Assembly (NCBI GenBank): GCA_022842625.1
Contig: JALHPG010000005.1
Location: forward strand, 22,705-86,704
DNA: 64,000 nucleotides
From: Bacteroidia bacterium
Lineage (GTDB): Bacteria; Bacteroidota; Bacteroidia; B-17B0; Aurantibacillaceae
Direction: 5' to 3'
Shown here: positions 1 through 8,324 of the stretch, one piece after another
How positions within the stretch are numbered: the first letter of the stretch is position 1
Layout: each line of letters opens with the position of its first letter
Program-made: the position numbers and the translations under genes
The notes under the pieces: generated by a model
Told to the model about the DNA's origin: nothing
Database searches by the model: none
The model's input: only the letters and a program-made list of their open reading frames with translations

Positions 1-1
1 T

Positions 2-136
2 GTTGACATTTTACCGAGCGCCAAAGCTATGTGCGGTCTGTCGTATAAAAAATATTCAGAAAAAGCATTTGAAGATGTAGCCTATTTTGAACCTTTTTAT
101 TTGAAAGATTTTTTGATACTTACAAAGAAAAGTTGA
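2..136 (+). CDS. tsaB: TsaB, C-terminal end (partial)
   Basis: The window opens inside a plus-strand reading frame of 44 residues ending at a TGA at 134-136. It reads VDILPSAKAMCGLSYKK, then FEDVAYFEPFYLKDF. The PSAK motif followed by a phenylalanine-rich FEPFYLKDF tail is characteristic of the end of Bacteroidota TsaB. TsaB is the non-catalytic partner of TsaD in the complex that makes the universal t6A37 modification on ANN-decoding tRNAs. The catalytic partners and the ASKHA-fold N-terminal part lie outside the window. The call rests on recognising the tail only. Confidence 0.72.
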   Translation, partial: VDILPSAKAMCGLSYKKYSEKAFEDVAYFEPFYLKDFLILTKKS

Positions 137-155
137 CAAGAATTTTAGTCTAGGC

Positions 156-179
156 GTCATTCCGACGAAGCAGGAATCT
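156..179. repeat. Dispersed repeat copy (GTCATTCCGACGAAG type)
   Basis: A 24-base copy of a dispersed Bacteroidota intergenic sequence of the type GTCATTCC-GACGAAG-GGAATCT. Its arms GATTCC and GGAATC are related by imperfect dyad symmetry. It lies in the 85-base convergent gap between tsaB and the TPR gene. Related copies occur at 53141-53251. No terminator-like hairpin with a T-run is visible in this gap. Confidence 0.55.
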
Positions 180-221
180 ATTTAGTAAGCGGCTACCAAA
201 TCCGTCACACCCTATTAGATG

Positions 222-1232
222 TTATTTTTTTAAAAATGCCTTCGCTTTCTCAGAATAAAACTGACCCTCTTCCATTATTACATTCAATTGCTTAATGCCC
301 TCTTCCTTTTTACCGCTCTCTATCAAACTTAAAGCATAATAATAATTCGCCTCCTGCAAAAAGGTATTGTTTGAATTTTGGATACAATGAATGAAATAGT
401 CTATTGCCTTTGGGTAACTTTTGGTATAATAATAACACATCGCTCTATAAAAATCACAATTTAGATCTTCATCATTATAAGACGAAATAACATTTAAAGC
501 ATAAATGCATTGTTTATAATTACCTTTTTTAAATGCCAATAAGGCTTCGGAAAGTTCCTCATGCAAATAATAATCGGCATTTTGTTTTAAACGCGAACCA
601 CTTTTCTCATAATCATCTTTATTAGCGTAAGACACAGGCAATCCAATATTAACAGGAAGTTTAACGTACTGATTCTTCTTAAAATACAAGGCAGCGTAAT
701 TAGTCACCTTTAGATCGTGAATATAAGCTACAGGTGCATTTAATATGTATTTTATTTTTGATTCAGGGAAAGTATTGTCTATGATCGTTGACAGATCAAT
801 GGGCTGCGTTTGAATTATTACGGCGGTATCTTTTAAATTATTATTTAAATATTGACTTACCGTATCATGATCTCTTTTTGAATTCACAATTGGATTTATA
901 AAATTTTCTCTAACAACATTGATGGTGTCGAGGGATAAAAATTTTTCATTCACCTTTTTTTCAGGAAAATTTTTCGTCTCTAAAATTTTATTTGGGAGAT
1001 CAGACGAATAGATAGTTGGAGCATTGTCCACCACAAAAAAAACAGAAACACCAATAAACACACCCACTATTAAACTTATAAATCCAAAATAAAAACCATT
1101 GTTATACGAAAAAACGCGATTCTTTATCTTAGTATTTAATTCAACCAGATCAGAATCATTAACAGCTACTTTTTCAAAGCCAAGCTGAGCCAAGTAATCT
1201 AGATCATCTATTTTATTTTTATTAGCCTGCAT
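222..1232 (-). CDS. Single-pass membrane protein with C-terminal TPR repeats, co-encoded with ECF sigma factor
   Basis: I see a charged cytoplasmic N-terminus of about 45 residues, one strong membrane segment (FGFISLIVGVFIGVSVFFVV), a roughly 150-residue extracytoplasmic region with no recognised domain, and two or three TPR-like helix pairs in the last 110 residues (for example LLAFKKGNYKQCIYALNVIS and AMCYYYTKSYPKAIDYF). The only upstream in-frame alternative is a TTG at 1257-1259; I chose the ATG at 1230-1232 (336 residues), which overlaps the sigma-factor stop by 11 bases and suggests translational coupling. The position directly behind an ECF sigma gene and the topology fit an anti-sigma factor, but no zinc-binding anti-sigma motif is visible. 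That role is inference. Confidence 0.7.
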   Translation of the reverse strand: MQANKNKIDDLDYLAQLGFEKVAVNDSDLVELNTKIKNRVFSYNNGFYFGFISLIVGVFIGVSVFFVVDNAPTIYSSDLPNKILETKNFPEKKVNEKFLSLDTINVVRENFINPIVNSKRDHDTVSQYLNNNLKDTAVIIQTQPIDLSTIIDNTFPESKIKYILNAPVAYIHDLKVTNYAALYFKKNQYVKLPVNIGLPVSYANKDDYEKSGSRLKQNADYYLHEELSEALLAFKKGNYKQCIYALNVISSYNDEDLNCDFYRAMCYYYTKSYPKAIDYFIHCIQNSNNTFLQEANYYYALSLIESGKKEEGIKQLNVIMEEGQFYSEKAKAFLKK

Positions 1233-1818
1233 TTTTTCTGTTTTTAATTCTTTGTTCAACTAGTAATTTTAAATTTCTTTTCCCGTTTTGTATAAAACTT
1301 TTTACTTCGTTTAAAGAAAAATTCGTTTTGTCACAAATTTGCTGGTAACTCTGGTTCTTTAAATAAAACAATTCCACACATACTTTTTGATTTTCTTTAA
1401 GATCAGCTAAACAATTTTGCATGTGATCGATCATTTCTTCATCGCTCAGCCCTAATATCTTCTCCTCATCCTCTAAAGACGTTTCGTTTACTTCAAAATC
1501 CAAATAACTTTCGGGTAAATGAAATTTATTTTTGTTTTTTCGGAGCTCGCTGATACAATAATTTCTTACAACAAAACTCAACCATCCTTTAAAATTTTTT
1601 ACCTCTGTTTTTTTAAGTTCAATAATAAGTTTTTCGAATATTTGCATCACTGCATCTTTGGCAATATCCTTATCTCTAAAATAAAACAAACAAACTCCAA
1701 AAACAGTTTTTACATGTTTTTCAAAAAGAAGGCCCACAAATTCCTTATCCCCGGATTTAAAATAATTCAGGGCTAATTCCTCATCGGTGGCAAAGTCTCT
1801 TTTTTTAAATAACCACAT
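1222..1818 (-). CDS. ECF-type RNA polymerase sigma factor
   Basis: This 198-residue protein has the two-domain layout of sigma-70 ECF factors. A region 2 at about residues 12-90 contains FRDKDIAKDAVMQIFEKLI and the FKGWLSFVVRNYCISELRK segment that in the family contacts the -10 element. A region 4 helix-turn-helix lies at about 130-190 (LKENQKVCVELFYLKNQSYQQI followed by SFIQNGKRNLKLL). The ATG start and length are normal. It overlaps the downstream TPR membrane protein gene, so the two are presumably one operon. It is divergent from the plug-domain protein, with a perfect inverted repeat between them. The likely role is control of an envelope-linked regulon; targets cannot be read from the sequence. 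Confidence 0.9.
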   Translation of the reverse strand: MWLFKKRDFATDEELALNYFKSGDKEFVGLLFEKHVKTVFGVCLFYFRDKDIAKDAVMQIFEKLIIELKKTEVKNFKGWLSFVVRNYCISELRKNKNKFHLPESYLDFEVNETSLEDEEKILGLSDEEMIDHMQNCLADLKENQKVCVELFYLKNQSYQQICDKTNFSLNEVKSFIQNGKRNLKLLVEQRIKNRKNAG

Positions 1819-1854
1819 AGATCTGTTTCTTAGTATTAAGACGCAACAATTTTA

Positions 1855-1887
1855 ATATTCCATAAAAATAATTTATTTATGGAATAT
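1855..1887. promoter_or_regulatory. Perfect 12-base inverted repeat between divergent genes
   Basis: The arms ATATTCCATAAA (1855-1866) and TTTATGGAATAT (1876-1887) match perfectly around a 9-base spacer. The element lies in the 135-base region between the divergently transcribed sigma-factor gene and the plug-domain gene. The position suits a shared operator. With no T-run on either side a terminator is less likely. No convincing TAnnTTTG promoter was found in this gap, which would fit promoters read by the ECF factor itself (inference). Confidence 0.6.
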
Positions 1888-1953
1888 ATCGCTATCCCCG
1901 TCTTATTATCAGAAACCGGTTCTAATTATTTATAAACTCTTAAAATAAAAATT

Positions 1954-2799
1954 ATGAAAACTTTAAAACTTAAAACAGCAGTGCTTTCTATGCTATTATT
2001 AGTGTTAGGACTTAAAATGAGCGCACAAGGTTACGGTGAAATTCGCGGGATCATTAAAAACACCGAACTAGAACCAATACCATTTGCCACTATAAAAATA
2101 CTGCAAGGCAATATATTAATTGGTGGAACTCAAACTAATGAACTAGGCAAATATTCCTACAAACCTTTAAATCCGGGCTCGTATGATATGGTGATAATTG
2201 AAAGCGGTCACCAAACACAGCCGGTAAATAAAATAAAAATAATTCCCAATGAGGCAACCTATGTGGATGTGAAAATGACGCCAAACACACTTGGCACAGT
2301 AACGGTTGTTGCAAAAGCTTACGATTACACTAAAGCAGGTGTAGATAAAAATATGTACACCATGAAAAGTTTAGATGCCACAGAATTATTACAATTAGCG
2401 GGCAGTTCGAGGGGAGATATAAAAGGTGCGCTAACAAGTATTTCTTCGGATGTAATTGAAACAAACGGAGAAGTCCATTTTAGAGGCACTAGAGGTGAAG
2501 CAACCGGTTACTTTGTTGACGGGGTAAGAACATTGGGAGCAAGCACTATTCCGGGCTTAGGTGTGGAGAATTTAACGGTGTTTAGCGGCGGTGTACCGGC
2601 AATGTATGGCGATGTAATGGGAGGCGTAGTAATTATAACTACAAAAAGTTATTTTAGTGGCATTCGCGAAAAAAATATGAGAATGAATGCCTATTATGAA
2701 AAAATACAAGAAAAAAAGAGAGTTGAAAAAGCTTTAAAAGATGAAGAAAACCGATTGAAAGAAATTGAGGTAGAAAAGAAAGCAGAAAAAAATAATTAG
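1954..2799 (+). CDS. Secreted carboxypeptidase-regulatory/TonB plug-domain protein lacking a beta-barrel
   Basis: A signal peptide (about residues 1-25, ending in MSAQ) leads into a carboxypeptidase-regulatory-like beta-sandwich (about 27-110: GEIRGIIKNTELEPIPFATI through VDVKMTP). This is followed by a TonB-dependent-receptor plug-like domain at about 125-230, with the usual signs: FRGTRGEATGYFVDGVR, a GLGVENLTVFSGGVPAMYG stretch and GGVVIITTK. Real receptors continue for 600 or more residues of barrel. Here the protein ends after a charged, probably helical tail rich in Lys and Glu (about 238-281) and a clean stop with a terminator behind it. Either it is a deliberate stand-alone plug or the remnant of a truncated receptor. 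The divergent ECF sigma operon suggests a signalling role (inference). Confidence 0.75.
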   Translation: MKTLKLKTAVLSMLLLVLGLKMSAQGYGEIRGIIKNTELEPIPFATIKILQGNILIGGTQTNELGKYSYKPLNPGSYDMVIIESGHQTQPVNKIKIIPNEATYVDVKMTPNTLGTVTVVAKAYDYTKAGVDKNMYTMKSLDATELLQLAGSSRGDIKGALTSISSDVIETNGEVHFRGTRGEATGYFVDGVRTLGASTIPGLGVENLTVFSGGVPAMYGDVMGGVVIITTKSYFSGIREKNMRMNAYYEKIQEKKRVEKALKDEENRLKEIEVEKKAEKNN

Positions 2800-2805
2800 T
2801 TCAAA

Positions 2806-2836
2806 AAAAGAGCGCAAGGTTTAATTGCGCTCTTTT
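2806..2836. terminator. Bidirectional rho-independent terminator
   Basis: The stem AAAAGAGCGCAA (2806-2817) pairs perfectly with TTGCGCTCTTTT (2825-2836) around a 7-base loop. A-rich and T-rich flanks let it work in both directions. It sits between the convergent plug-domain gene and maf. Confidence 0.85.
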
Positions 2837-2839
2837 AAT

Positions 2840-3436
2840 TTAAAACTTAACCAATTCTTCATATAATTCTTTAACCGGCAAACCCATTACGTTATAAAAA
2901 CTACCTTCAATTTTATCAATGCCAATATAGCCAATCCAATCCTGTACGCCGTATCCACCGGCTTTATCATAAGGACTAAAATTTGTTAAGTAATATTCGA
3001 TCTCGTCGGACTTTAATTTTTTAAAATACACTTTACTTACATCATAAAACGTAGTTTGTTTATTTGCACTTTTTAAACAGACAGCAGTAAATACTTCATG
3101 CATTTTACCACTTAGTTCTTCCAACATTTTTTTTCCGGCAGCAAAATTTTCCGGTTTATTAAACACTTTCCCCTCACACCAAACAACGGTATCTGCAGTG
3201 ATCAAAAGCTCATCTTCTTTTAATACATTTTCATAAGCATCGGCTTTTAGTTCGGCAAGAAAAATTGGAATTTCTTGTGCTTTTAGGTCTTTGGGCCAAA
3301 CACTTTCATCGGCCTTAATAGGTTTGTTTAAGAACTCAAAACCTAAACTCTTTAATAACTCTTGTCTGCGTGGCGATGCAGAACCTAAAATTAATTTATA
3401 GGGGTATTCTTTTATAATAGTTTCTACTGAATTCAT
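2840..3436 (-). CDS. maf: Maf-family nucleoside triphosphate pyrophosphatase
   Basis: Maf proteins hydrolyse non-canonical or pyrimidine nucleoside triphosphates to monophosphates. The 198-residue length is normal. Visible family motifs are the N-terminal GSASPRRQELL (residues 18-28), the substrate-site acidic motif TADTVV (80-85), and a conserved PYDKAGGYGVQDWIG segment near residue 155. The AGGY-x-VQ arrangement is that of the dTTP/UTP-preferring (YhdE-like) subgroup. It is the last gene of a long minus-strand run, ten bases beyond the UbiA gene, with a strong terminator behind it. Confidence 0.9.
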   Translation of the reverse strand: MNSVETIIKEYPYKLILGSASPRRQELLKSLGFEFLNKPIKADESVWPKDLKAQEIPIFLAELKADAYENVLKEDELLITADTVVWCEGKVFNKPENFAAGKKMLEELSGKMHEVFTAVCLKSANKQTTFYDVSKVYFKKLKSDEIEYYLTNFSPYDKAGGYGVQDWIGYIGIDKIEGSFYNVMGLPVKELYEELVKF

Positions 3437-3445
3437 GGTTATGGA

Positions 3446-4420
3446 TTAATTAAAATAAAATATAAAACTATAAGCTAAACCTGTTAGCATAATAAGTTTA
3501 AGTAAAAGACTGGCGTTTTTAAAATGTTTAGAATCTTTAGCATTTATTGTAAGCAAGGCTAAAACGATTAAAGGTAGAATTAAGCCTAAAATAATATAAA
3601 TAGTGTTTACGTTTACAATGATCCTGTAAAACTTAAAGGTGTTATAAATTACAAACAGCAATAAAATAACCGAGATCACAATTAAAAAGAAAACATTAAG
3701 CTTACTTGAATGCATTCCCCAAACAATTGGCATTGTGTGGCCGCCGGTGGCTGCATCCCCTTTATAATCTTCCATGTCTTTTATCATTTCTCTCGCCAAA
3801 CTTGTTATAAAAGCAAATAGTGAAAAAATAAAGGTGATCTTAAAACAAGACAATACTGCCTCTGTATTCATTTGAGCAAAATCAGGGTGCATTTTTTGCA
3901 TTACACCCATTTCATATACAAAAGGCATAAAAGCAACCGCAGCGGTAAGAAGTGAAACTACTATATTGCCTACTAATAATTGCTTTTTAAAATTAGTGCT
4001 GTAAAACCATAACAATATGGCTGCTATGATATGAAAAATAGCTAAACGTAAATAACCTGTTTTTAATGCAGCAAACATTCCAATAATAGTTCCAAGCAAG
4101 GTAAATGTGATGTGTAAAATTATTGCCATCCTACGCTTTATTATTTTTCCAACAACAACCGTTTCAGGATGGTTAATTAAATCTGTTTTCATGTCAAAAT
4201 AATCGTTAATGATATAGCCGGCTGCGGCAATAAGAACTGTGCTCAATACAACTAAAAAGAATAATGAATCATTTAGCTCTAATGAAATTCCATGCTCATT
4301 TAGGATTTTTTGTAAAACAAAATAGCGCAATAAAACTTGCGTTAAAGCGATCATGATAAGATTTTCGATCCTGATCAGCTTTAAAAAAGCAATTGCTTTA
4401 TTATTTAAAAGTTTACTCAC
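3446..4420 (-). CDS. UbiA-family prenyltransferase (geranylgeranylglycerol-phosphate-synthase-like)
   Basis: This is an integral membrane protein of 324 residues with about eight or nine hydrophobic segments. The first UbiA aspartate-rich motif, NDYFDMKTD, is at 72-80. A second acidic cluster, REMIKDMEDYKGD, lies near 210-222. In the family these bind the Mg-prenyl-diphosphate donor. Bacteroidota proteins of this type are usually labelled geranylgeranylglycerol-phosphate geranylgeranyltransferase, but substrates cannot be deduced from sequence and a quinone or haem route is possible. The start is a GTG at 4418-4420, three bases after the KdsC-like gene's stop, so the two are probably cotranscribed. 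Confidence 0.8.
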   Translation of the reverse strand: MSKLLNNKAIAFLKLIRIENLIMIALTQVLLRYFVLQKILNEHGISLELNDSLFFLVVLSTVLIAAAGYIINDYFDMKTDLINHPETVVVGKIIKRRMAIILHITFTLLGTIIGMFAALKTGYLRLAIFHIIAAILLWFYSTNFKKQLLVGNIVVSLLTAAVAFMPFVYEMGVMQKMHPDFAQMNTEAVLSCFKITFIFSLFAFITSLAREMIKDMEDYKGDAATGGHTMPIVWGMHSSKLNVFFLIVISVILLLFVIYNTFKFYRIIVNVNTIYIILGLILPLIVLALLTINAKDSKHFKNASLLLKLIMLTGLAYSFIFYFN

Positions 4421-4423
4421 TAA

Positions 4424-4936
4424 TTACCACTTTACAATTTCCCATTTACCTTGCACGCGCAATATTTGTTCAATAATATCTCTAACACATCCCTCTCCGC
4501 CCTTTTTATCAGAAACGTAACTGCAAATTTCTTTAATGTCTGTAGCCGCATCAGCCGGACAAACTGCCGCCCCAACCCTGCTCATTATTTCATGATCCGG
4601 CAGGTCGTCCCCCATAAACATAACTTGTTCATCAGTAATACTGTACTTTTTTATATACCACAAATAGCAGGCTAACTTATCCTTTTGATTTATAAAAACA
4701 TCTTTTACGCCTGACCTGGCAAGTGCGTTTTTTACAGCCTCGTTATTACCACCGCTAATGATCACAATTCTGTATCCTTTAACAACGGCTAAATGTAAAC
4801 CGTACCCGTCTTTAGAATTCATGTTTCTAACCATTTCTCCAGTATCCATAACCAGCACTTTTCCGTCGGTCATCACGCCATCAATATCAAACATTAATGT
4901 GGTGATCTTATTTAGTTTTTGTTTAAAATTAAGCAT
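4424..4936 (-). CDS. KdsC-like HAD phosphatase (KDO-8-phosphate phosphatase family)
   Basis: A compact 170-residue HAD protein without a cap domain, the size of KdsC. Motif I DIDGVMTDG (17-25) carries the nucleophile and acid/base aspartates. ISGG provides the motif II serine, and GDDLPDHEIM holds the motif IV acids. KdsC makes free KDO for lipopolysaccharide from KDO-8-phosphate. Some relatives act on other sugar phosphates (NeuA-C-terminal/YrbI types), so the substrate is a family inference. The gene overlaps the preceding DUF2520 gene by 8 bases, a sign of one transcript. Confidence 0.83.
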   Translation of the reverse strand: MLNFKQKLNKITTLMFDIDGVMTDGKVLVMDTGEMVRNMNSKDGYGLHLAVVKGYRIVIISGGNNEAVKNALARSGVKDVFINQKDKLACYLWYIKKYSITDEQVMFMGDDLPDHEIMSRVGAAVCPADAATDIKEICSYVSDKKGGEGCVRDIIEQILRVQGKWEIVKW

Positions 4937-5735
4937 GTTTTTTAGTTTGTTGTTTTACAATTAACTCACTTAATTGTTTGTATATTTTTTTTAGACTTCT
5001 ATCCTGCGAGAGAAGTTTTATATGCTTTTTCATTACTGTGTCGTCATTCCGTTTTGCCGGACCGGTTTGAACGGAGCGAGGATCAGAATTTTCAATTTTA
5101 ATTACCGTTTGTTTAATTAAAGGAAGCAAGATCTTAAATTTTGTGTTGACAGAACTTTCTTCGATTAAATCCCCAGCGGCAACAAATAAGGAATTTGTAA
5201 AATTATTTACAAGAACTGCCGCCAAGTGTAATTTTAAACGCTCTTTGTAATTTAAACTAACTACATTCTTACTAAAAAGTTTGGCCAGAACTATAATTTT
5301 TTTCTTTACAGAGATCTTTTTTGCTTCAATAACGATAGGGGTGTCATTCCAATTTACATCAATGCTTTTTGAAAAAGTTTGCAAAGGATAAAACACTGCA
5401 ATATTATTTAATTTTCCTAACTCCTCAATTTTAGCACTCCCAGAAGTATGCATGATAATTGAATTTGTATTTATTGGGTTTATTTTTTTTACGGCTGAAG
5501 AAATAAATTTATCAGTAACGCAAATAAAATAAAAATCAGCATCTGCAATTATATCATTAAAGGAATCGGAAGTTGAACATTTTAATTTTGTTCTAAAATC
5601 ATTTAATAAAACGTTTTCGTGATGATTATAAATGTAAACTTGAAAATTTTTTAAATTAGAAAAATGCTTTGCCAAGTGCCAAGCCACATTGCCGCAACCA
5701 AGTATTACGATTTTGTGCTTTACCGATTTTTGCAT
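4929..5735 (-). CDS. Rossmann-fold plus DUF2520 domain protein
   Basis: An NAD(P)-binding N-terminus (IVILGCGNVAWHLA) is followed by the conserved FYPLQTFSK region and a helical C-terminal domain with LHLAAVLVNNFTNSL and the signature QTGPAKRND. This is the arrangement of the Rossmann/DUF2520 family, distantly like pyrroline-5-carboxylate and prephenate dehydrogenases; no reaction is established to my knowledge. The frame is open further upstream to 5783, but that would run 44 bases into ccmF. The ATG at 5733-5735, four bases past the ccmF stop and just before the GxGxxA loop, is the better start (268 residues). Confidence 0.83.
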   Translation of the reverse strand: MQKSVKHKIVILGCGNVAWHLAKHFSNLKNFQVYIYNHHENVLLNDFRTKLKCSTSDSFNDIIADADFYFICVTDKFISSAVKKINPINTNSIIMHTSGSAKIEELGKLNNIAVFYPLQTFSKSIDVNWNDTPIVIEAKKISVKKKIIVLAKLFSKNVVSLNYKERLKLHLAAVLVNNFTNSLFVAAGDLIEESSVNTKFKILLPLIKQTVIKIENSDPRSVQTGPAKRNDDTVMKKHIKLLSQDRSLKKIYKQLSELIVKQQTKKHA

Positions 5736-5739
5736 AGCA

Positions 5740-8313
5740 TTAAGATTGTACTTTGAATATACGAATTCTTTCTCTAATTGCAATGCCTGTGCCTATAGCC
5801 ATAATAATACAACCTAGCCACAGCACATTGATGTAAGGAAATACAAAGGCTTTCATTACAATAAAATCTTTATTATTAGCTAACTTTTCGCTCATAGTTA
5901 TCTCTATTGTACCCTCATCCGGATTAATTTTCCAAAAAGCAAACTTTAAGCCCAATTCATTAACAGTATCATCTTTTGGAATGATAACATTATTTTGAAT
6001 GATAAATTTAGGACGGGCAAAAAAACTTTGACCCTGAGTATTTACACAACGTAAAATAGCTGTTACTTCTAAAAGGGAATCGTTTTTTTCATACTGAGCT
6101 TTACTTAAATTACTTCGTAACGAATCAATAATAACTAATGCATTACTTGAAAAGATCGTATCACCAACATGGCCAATATAATTTTTAGCGCTTCCAAAAG
6201 CATCTTTCTTTCTTAAAGTATCAATATTTAAATCGGCAGCGGTAATATGTGTATAGATATCGCGATCTAAATAGTGTTTGGTATCAGGTTCTGCTGCTTG
6301 ACCCATTCGAGGATTATCCTGAATTTGTGGTGTTAAAGTAAAATCATACTCAGGCTTGTTATCCTTGTTTAATTTTAAATAATCCACCGTAAAAAATACG
6401 TTTATCCCTATCCGCTTTTTGCCTTTATAAACCACACGGTAAGGGCCCATTGGCAAAGTATCACCTTGGGTTAATAAAATACTTTCTCGGTCATCAAAAT
6501 CTTTTCCAAGGCTTGACAATTTTTTATCGGAAATGTTTTTTGCAAGTGTTACTTTTTTAGACGTTGAAACTAATGCTCCAATTAACACCAACGCAAAACC
6601 AATATGAGCAATTGCTGCGCCGCTTTTAGACACCTTTCCTTTTAGTACCGTTAAAAAATAATCGAGGTTAGCTAACACCGCAAACAATCCTGTAATAAAC
6701 AATAATGAATAACTGATAAGATCCCAAGTGCCAATTCCTTTTGTTTCTGAATTAGTTAAAAAATAAAGCGGCACAGTGCAAACCGTTCCAAACAACAATG
6801 CTAAAATAAATGTATAAGAAATGCGTTTAAGGAATTTTTTAGGGTCTGTTTTTTTATACTTTAAAAATTGTGATACGGCAATAAGTATCATAACTAAAAT
6901 AGCAAACGGCATCATCCATGTATTATAAACCTGAACTTTTGGTGGAGCAAACTCTGTATTAAACAATTTATTTATTACAGGGATAGAGGTAAAATAGGTA
7001 ATAATTAAGCCTGATAATAAAAACACCAATGCCCCTAAAAACATCCAAAATTCTCGTGAAAACAATTCTTCTTCATCTTTTTCTTTTGGAAAATAAAGAT
7101 AATAGGAAATAAAAGTGATGATGCCTGATGATCCCAACCAGATCATTAATATTATTTTCTTGTAACCATAAAGCATTCCGAAAAACAATAATAAGAACGA
7201 AATAACTATATACGAAACCTTAAAAAGTTTATCGTTAATTAATAAAGCAACTGTAATAAAGATAAACGCAAGTACATAAATTACCAATTGCCCTGTCATT
7301 CCCAAATCGGTAAAAGCGTGAACAGAGGAAGTTCCTAATACACCGCTTCTGGTTAAGAAGGTTGAATATAAAACCAGTAAAAAACTTCCAATAGATAAAA
7401 AATGTGTCGTAAATAAAGAGCCGCCTTTGTTTTTGTTGATGATCATGGTATGCCCTGCTGCCACAATAACCAGCCAAGGTACAAGGGATGAATTTTCAAC
7501 CGGATCCCAAGCCCAAAAGCCGCCAAAACTTAATGCTTCGTATGCCCAAGCGCCGCCCATTAAAATACCAACGCCTAAAATTAAAATGGCAAAGTAAGTC
7601 CATGGCAAGGCAATGCGCTGCCAATCGTTGTATTTTTTATTCCACAAAGCTCCTATTGCAAAAGCAAAAGGAATTAAAGTGGAGGAGAATCCTAAAAATA
7701 ATGTTGGCGGATGAATGGTCATCCAATAGTTCATTAACAATGGATTTAAACCACGCGCGGTTGACTCGTATTTAGCGGCAAGTACAAAAGGCAGGTGACT
7801 GTATTCTGCATGTTCTTTTAATAATAAAAAAGGATTAGTCCCAACTTTGTAATCGAATAAATAAACTCCTAATAGCATACTTGCTAAAAAAACCTGTACT
7901 AAAGAAAAAATGGTCATAACCGGAACTTCCCAATCGCCATTTTTAAGTTGAAATTTTAGGAGCAATCCAAGAACAACATTCCAAAAGGTCCACAATAAAA
8001 AACTCCCTTCTTGTCCTTCCCAAAAACACGAAAGAATATATTTCATATCCATTTCGGTGTTGCTATGTTGCCAAACGTATTGGTATTCAAAAAAATGGTT
8101 GAACAACATATAGAACAATGTTCCTGCTATTCCAACAACAGCAAAACCATGTAGATTAAAAGCAAAACGAGCTAGTTTTAAGTAACCTGAATTTTTAGAA
8201 GAAAGGTAAAAAGCTATAAATGCAAGAAAGGCACTAACAAATGACAATACAATAAAGCTGTTGCCTAATTGTCCTGCCCATAATCTTTCTACAGTGTATT
8301 GAATGTCGTTCAT
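5740..8313 (-). CDS. ccmF: CcmF/CcsA-type cytochrome c haem lyase subunit
   Basis: A polytopic membrane protein of 857 residues, longer than the roughly 650 of enterobacterial CcmF, with about fifteen hydrophobic segments. The periplasmic haem-handling WWD-type motif is clear at about residues 255-285 (FGGFWAWDPVENSSLVPW), as is the upstream MTIHPPTLFLG segment with its conserved histidine. A soluble region of about 200 residues near the C-terminus (LSSLGKDFDDRESILL onward), followed by a last membrane helix, accounts for the extra length. In System I cytochrome c maturation CcmF attaches haem from CcmE to apocytochromes. It lies directly downstream of ccmE in a ccm operon. This matches the demand from the many haem c sites of the act operon. 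Confidence 0.9.
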   Translation of the reverse strand: MNDIQYTVERLWAGQLGNSFIVLSFVSAFLAFIAFYLSSKNSGYLKLARFAFNLHGFAVVGIAGTLFYMLFNHFFEYQYVWQHSNTEMDMKYILSCFWEGQEGSFLLWTFWNVVLGLLLKFQLKNGDWEVPVMTIFSLVQVFLASMLLGVYLFDYKVGTNPFLLLKEHAEYSHLPFVLAAKYESTARGLNPLLMNYWMTIHPPTLFLGFSSTLIPFAFAIGALWNKKYNDWQRIALPWTYFAILILGVGILMGGAWAYEALSFGGFWAWDPVENSSLVPWLVIVAAGHTMIINKNKGGSLFTTHFLSIGSFLLVLYSTFLTRSGVLGTSSVHAFTDLGMTGQLVIYVLAFIFITVALLINDKLFKVSYIVISFLLLFFGMLYGYKKIILMIWLGSSGIITFISYYLYFPKEKDEEELFSREFWMFLGALVFLLSGLIITYFTSIPVINKLFNTEFAPPKVQVYNTWMMPFAILVMILIAVSQFLKYKKTDPKKFLKRISYTFILALLFGTVCTVPLYFLTNSETKGIGTWDLISYSLLFITGLFAVLANLDYFLTVLKGKVSKSGAAIAHIGFALVLIGALVSTSKKVTLAKNISDKKLSSLGKDFDDRESILLTQGDTLPMGPYRVVYKGKKRIGINVFFTVDYLKLNKDNKPEYDFTLTPQIQDNPRMGQAAEPDTKHYLDRDIYTHITAADLNIDTLRKKDAFGSAKNYIGHVGDTIFSSNALVIIDSLRSNLSKAQYEKNDSLLEVTAILRCVNTQGQSFFARPKFIIQNNVIIPKDDTVNELGLKFAFWKINPDEGTIEITMSEKLANNKDFIVMKAFVFPYINVLWLGCIIMAIGTGIAIRERIRIFKVQS

Positions 8314-8324
8314 ATATTAACCAA

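Noticed and set aside
1954..2799. Plug-domain gene as a frameshifted full TonB receptor
   Set aside because: The following 40 bases hold a strong terminator and the convergent maf gene, so no barrel-coding remnant is present in any frame. Truncation by deletion cannot be excluded, so it is kept as a stand-alone gene.
5036..5095. Sequence in the DUF2520 gene resembling the GTCATTCCG dispersed repeat
   Set aside because: It encodes the conserved family motif QTGPAKRND, so the resemblance is explained by the protein.
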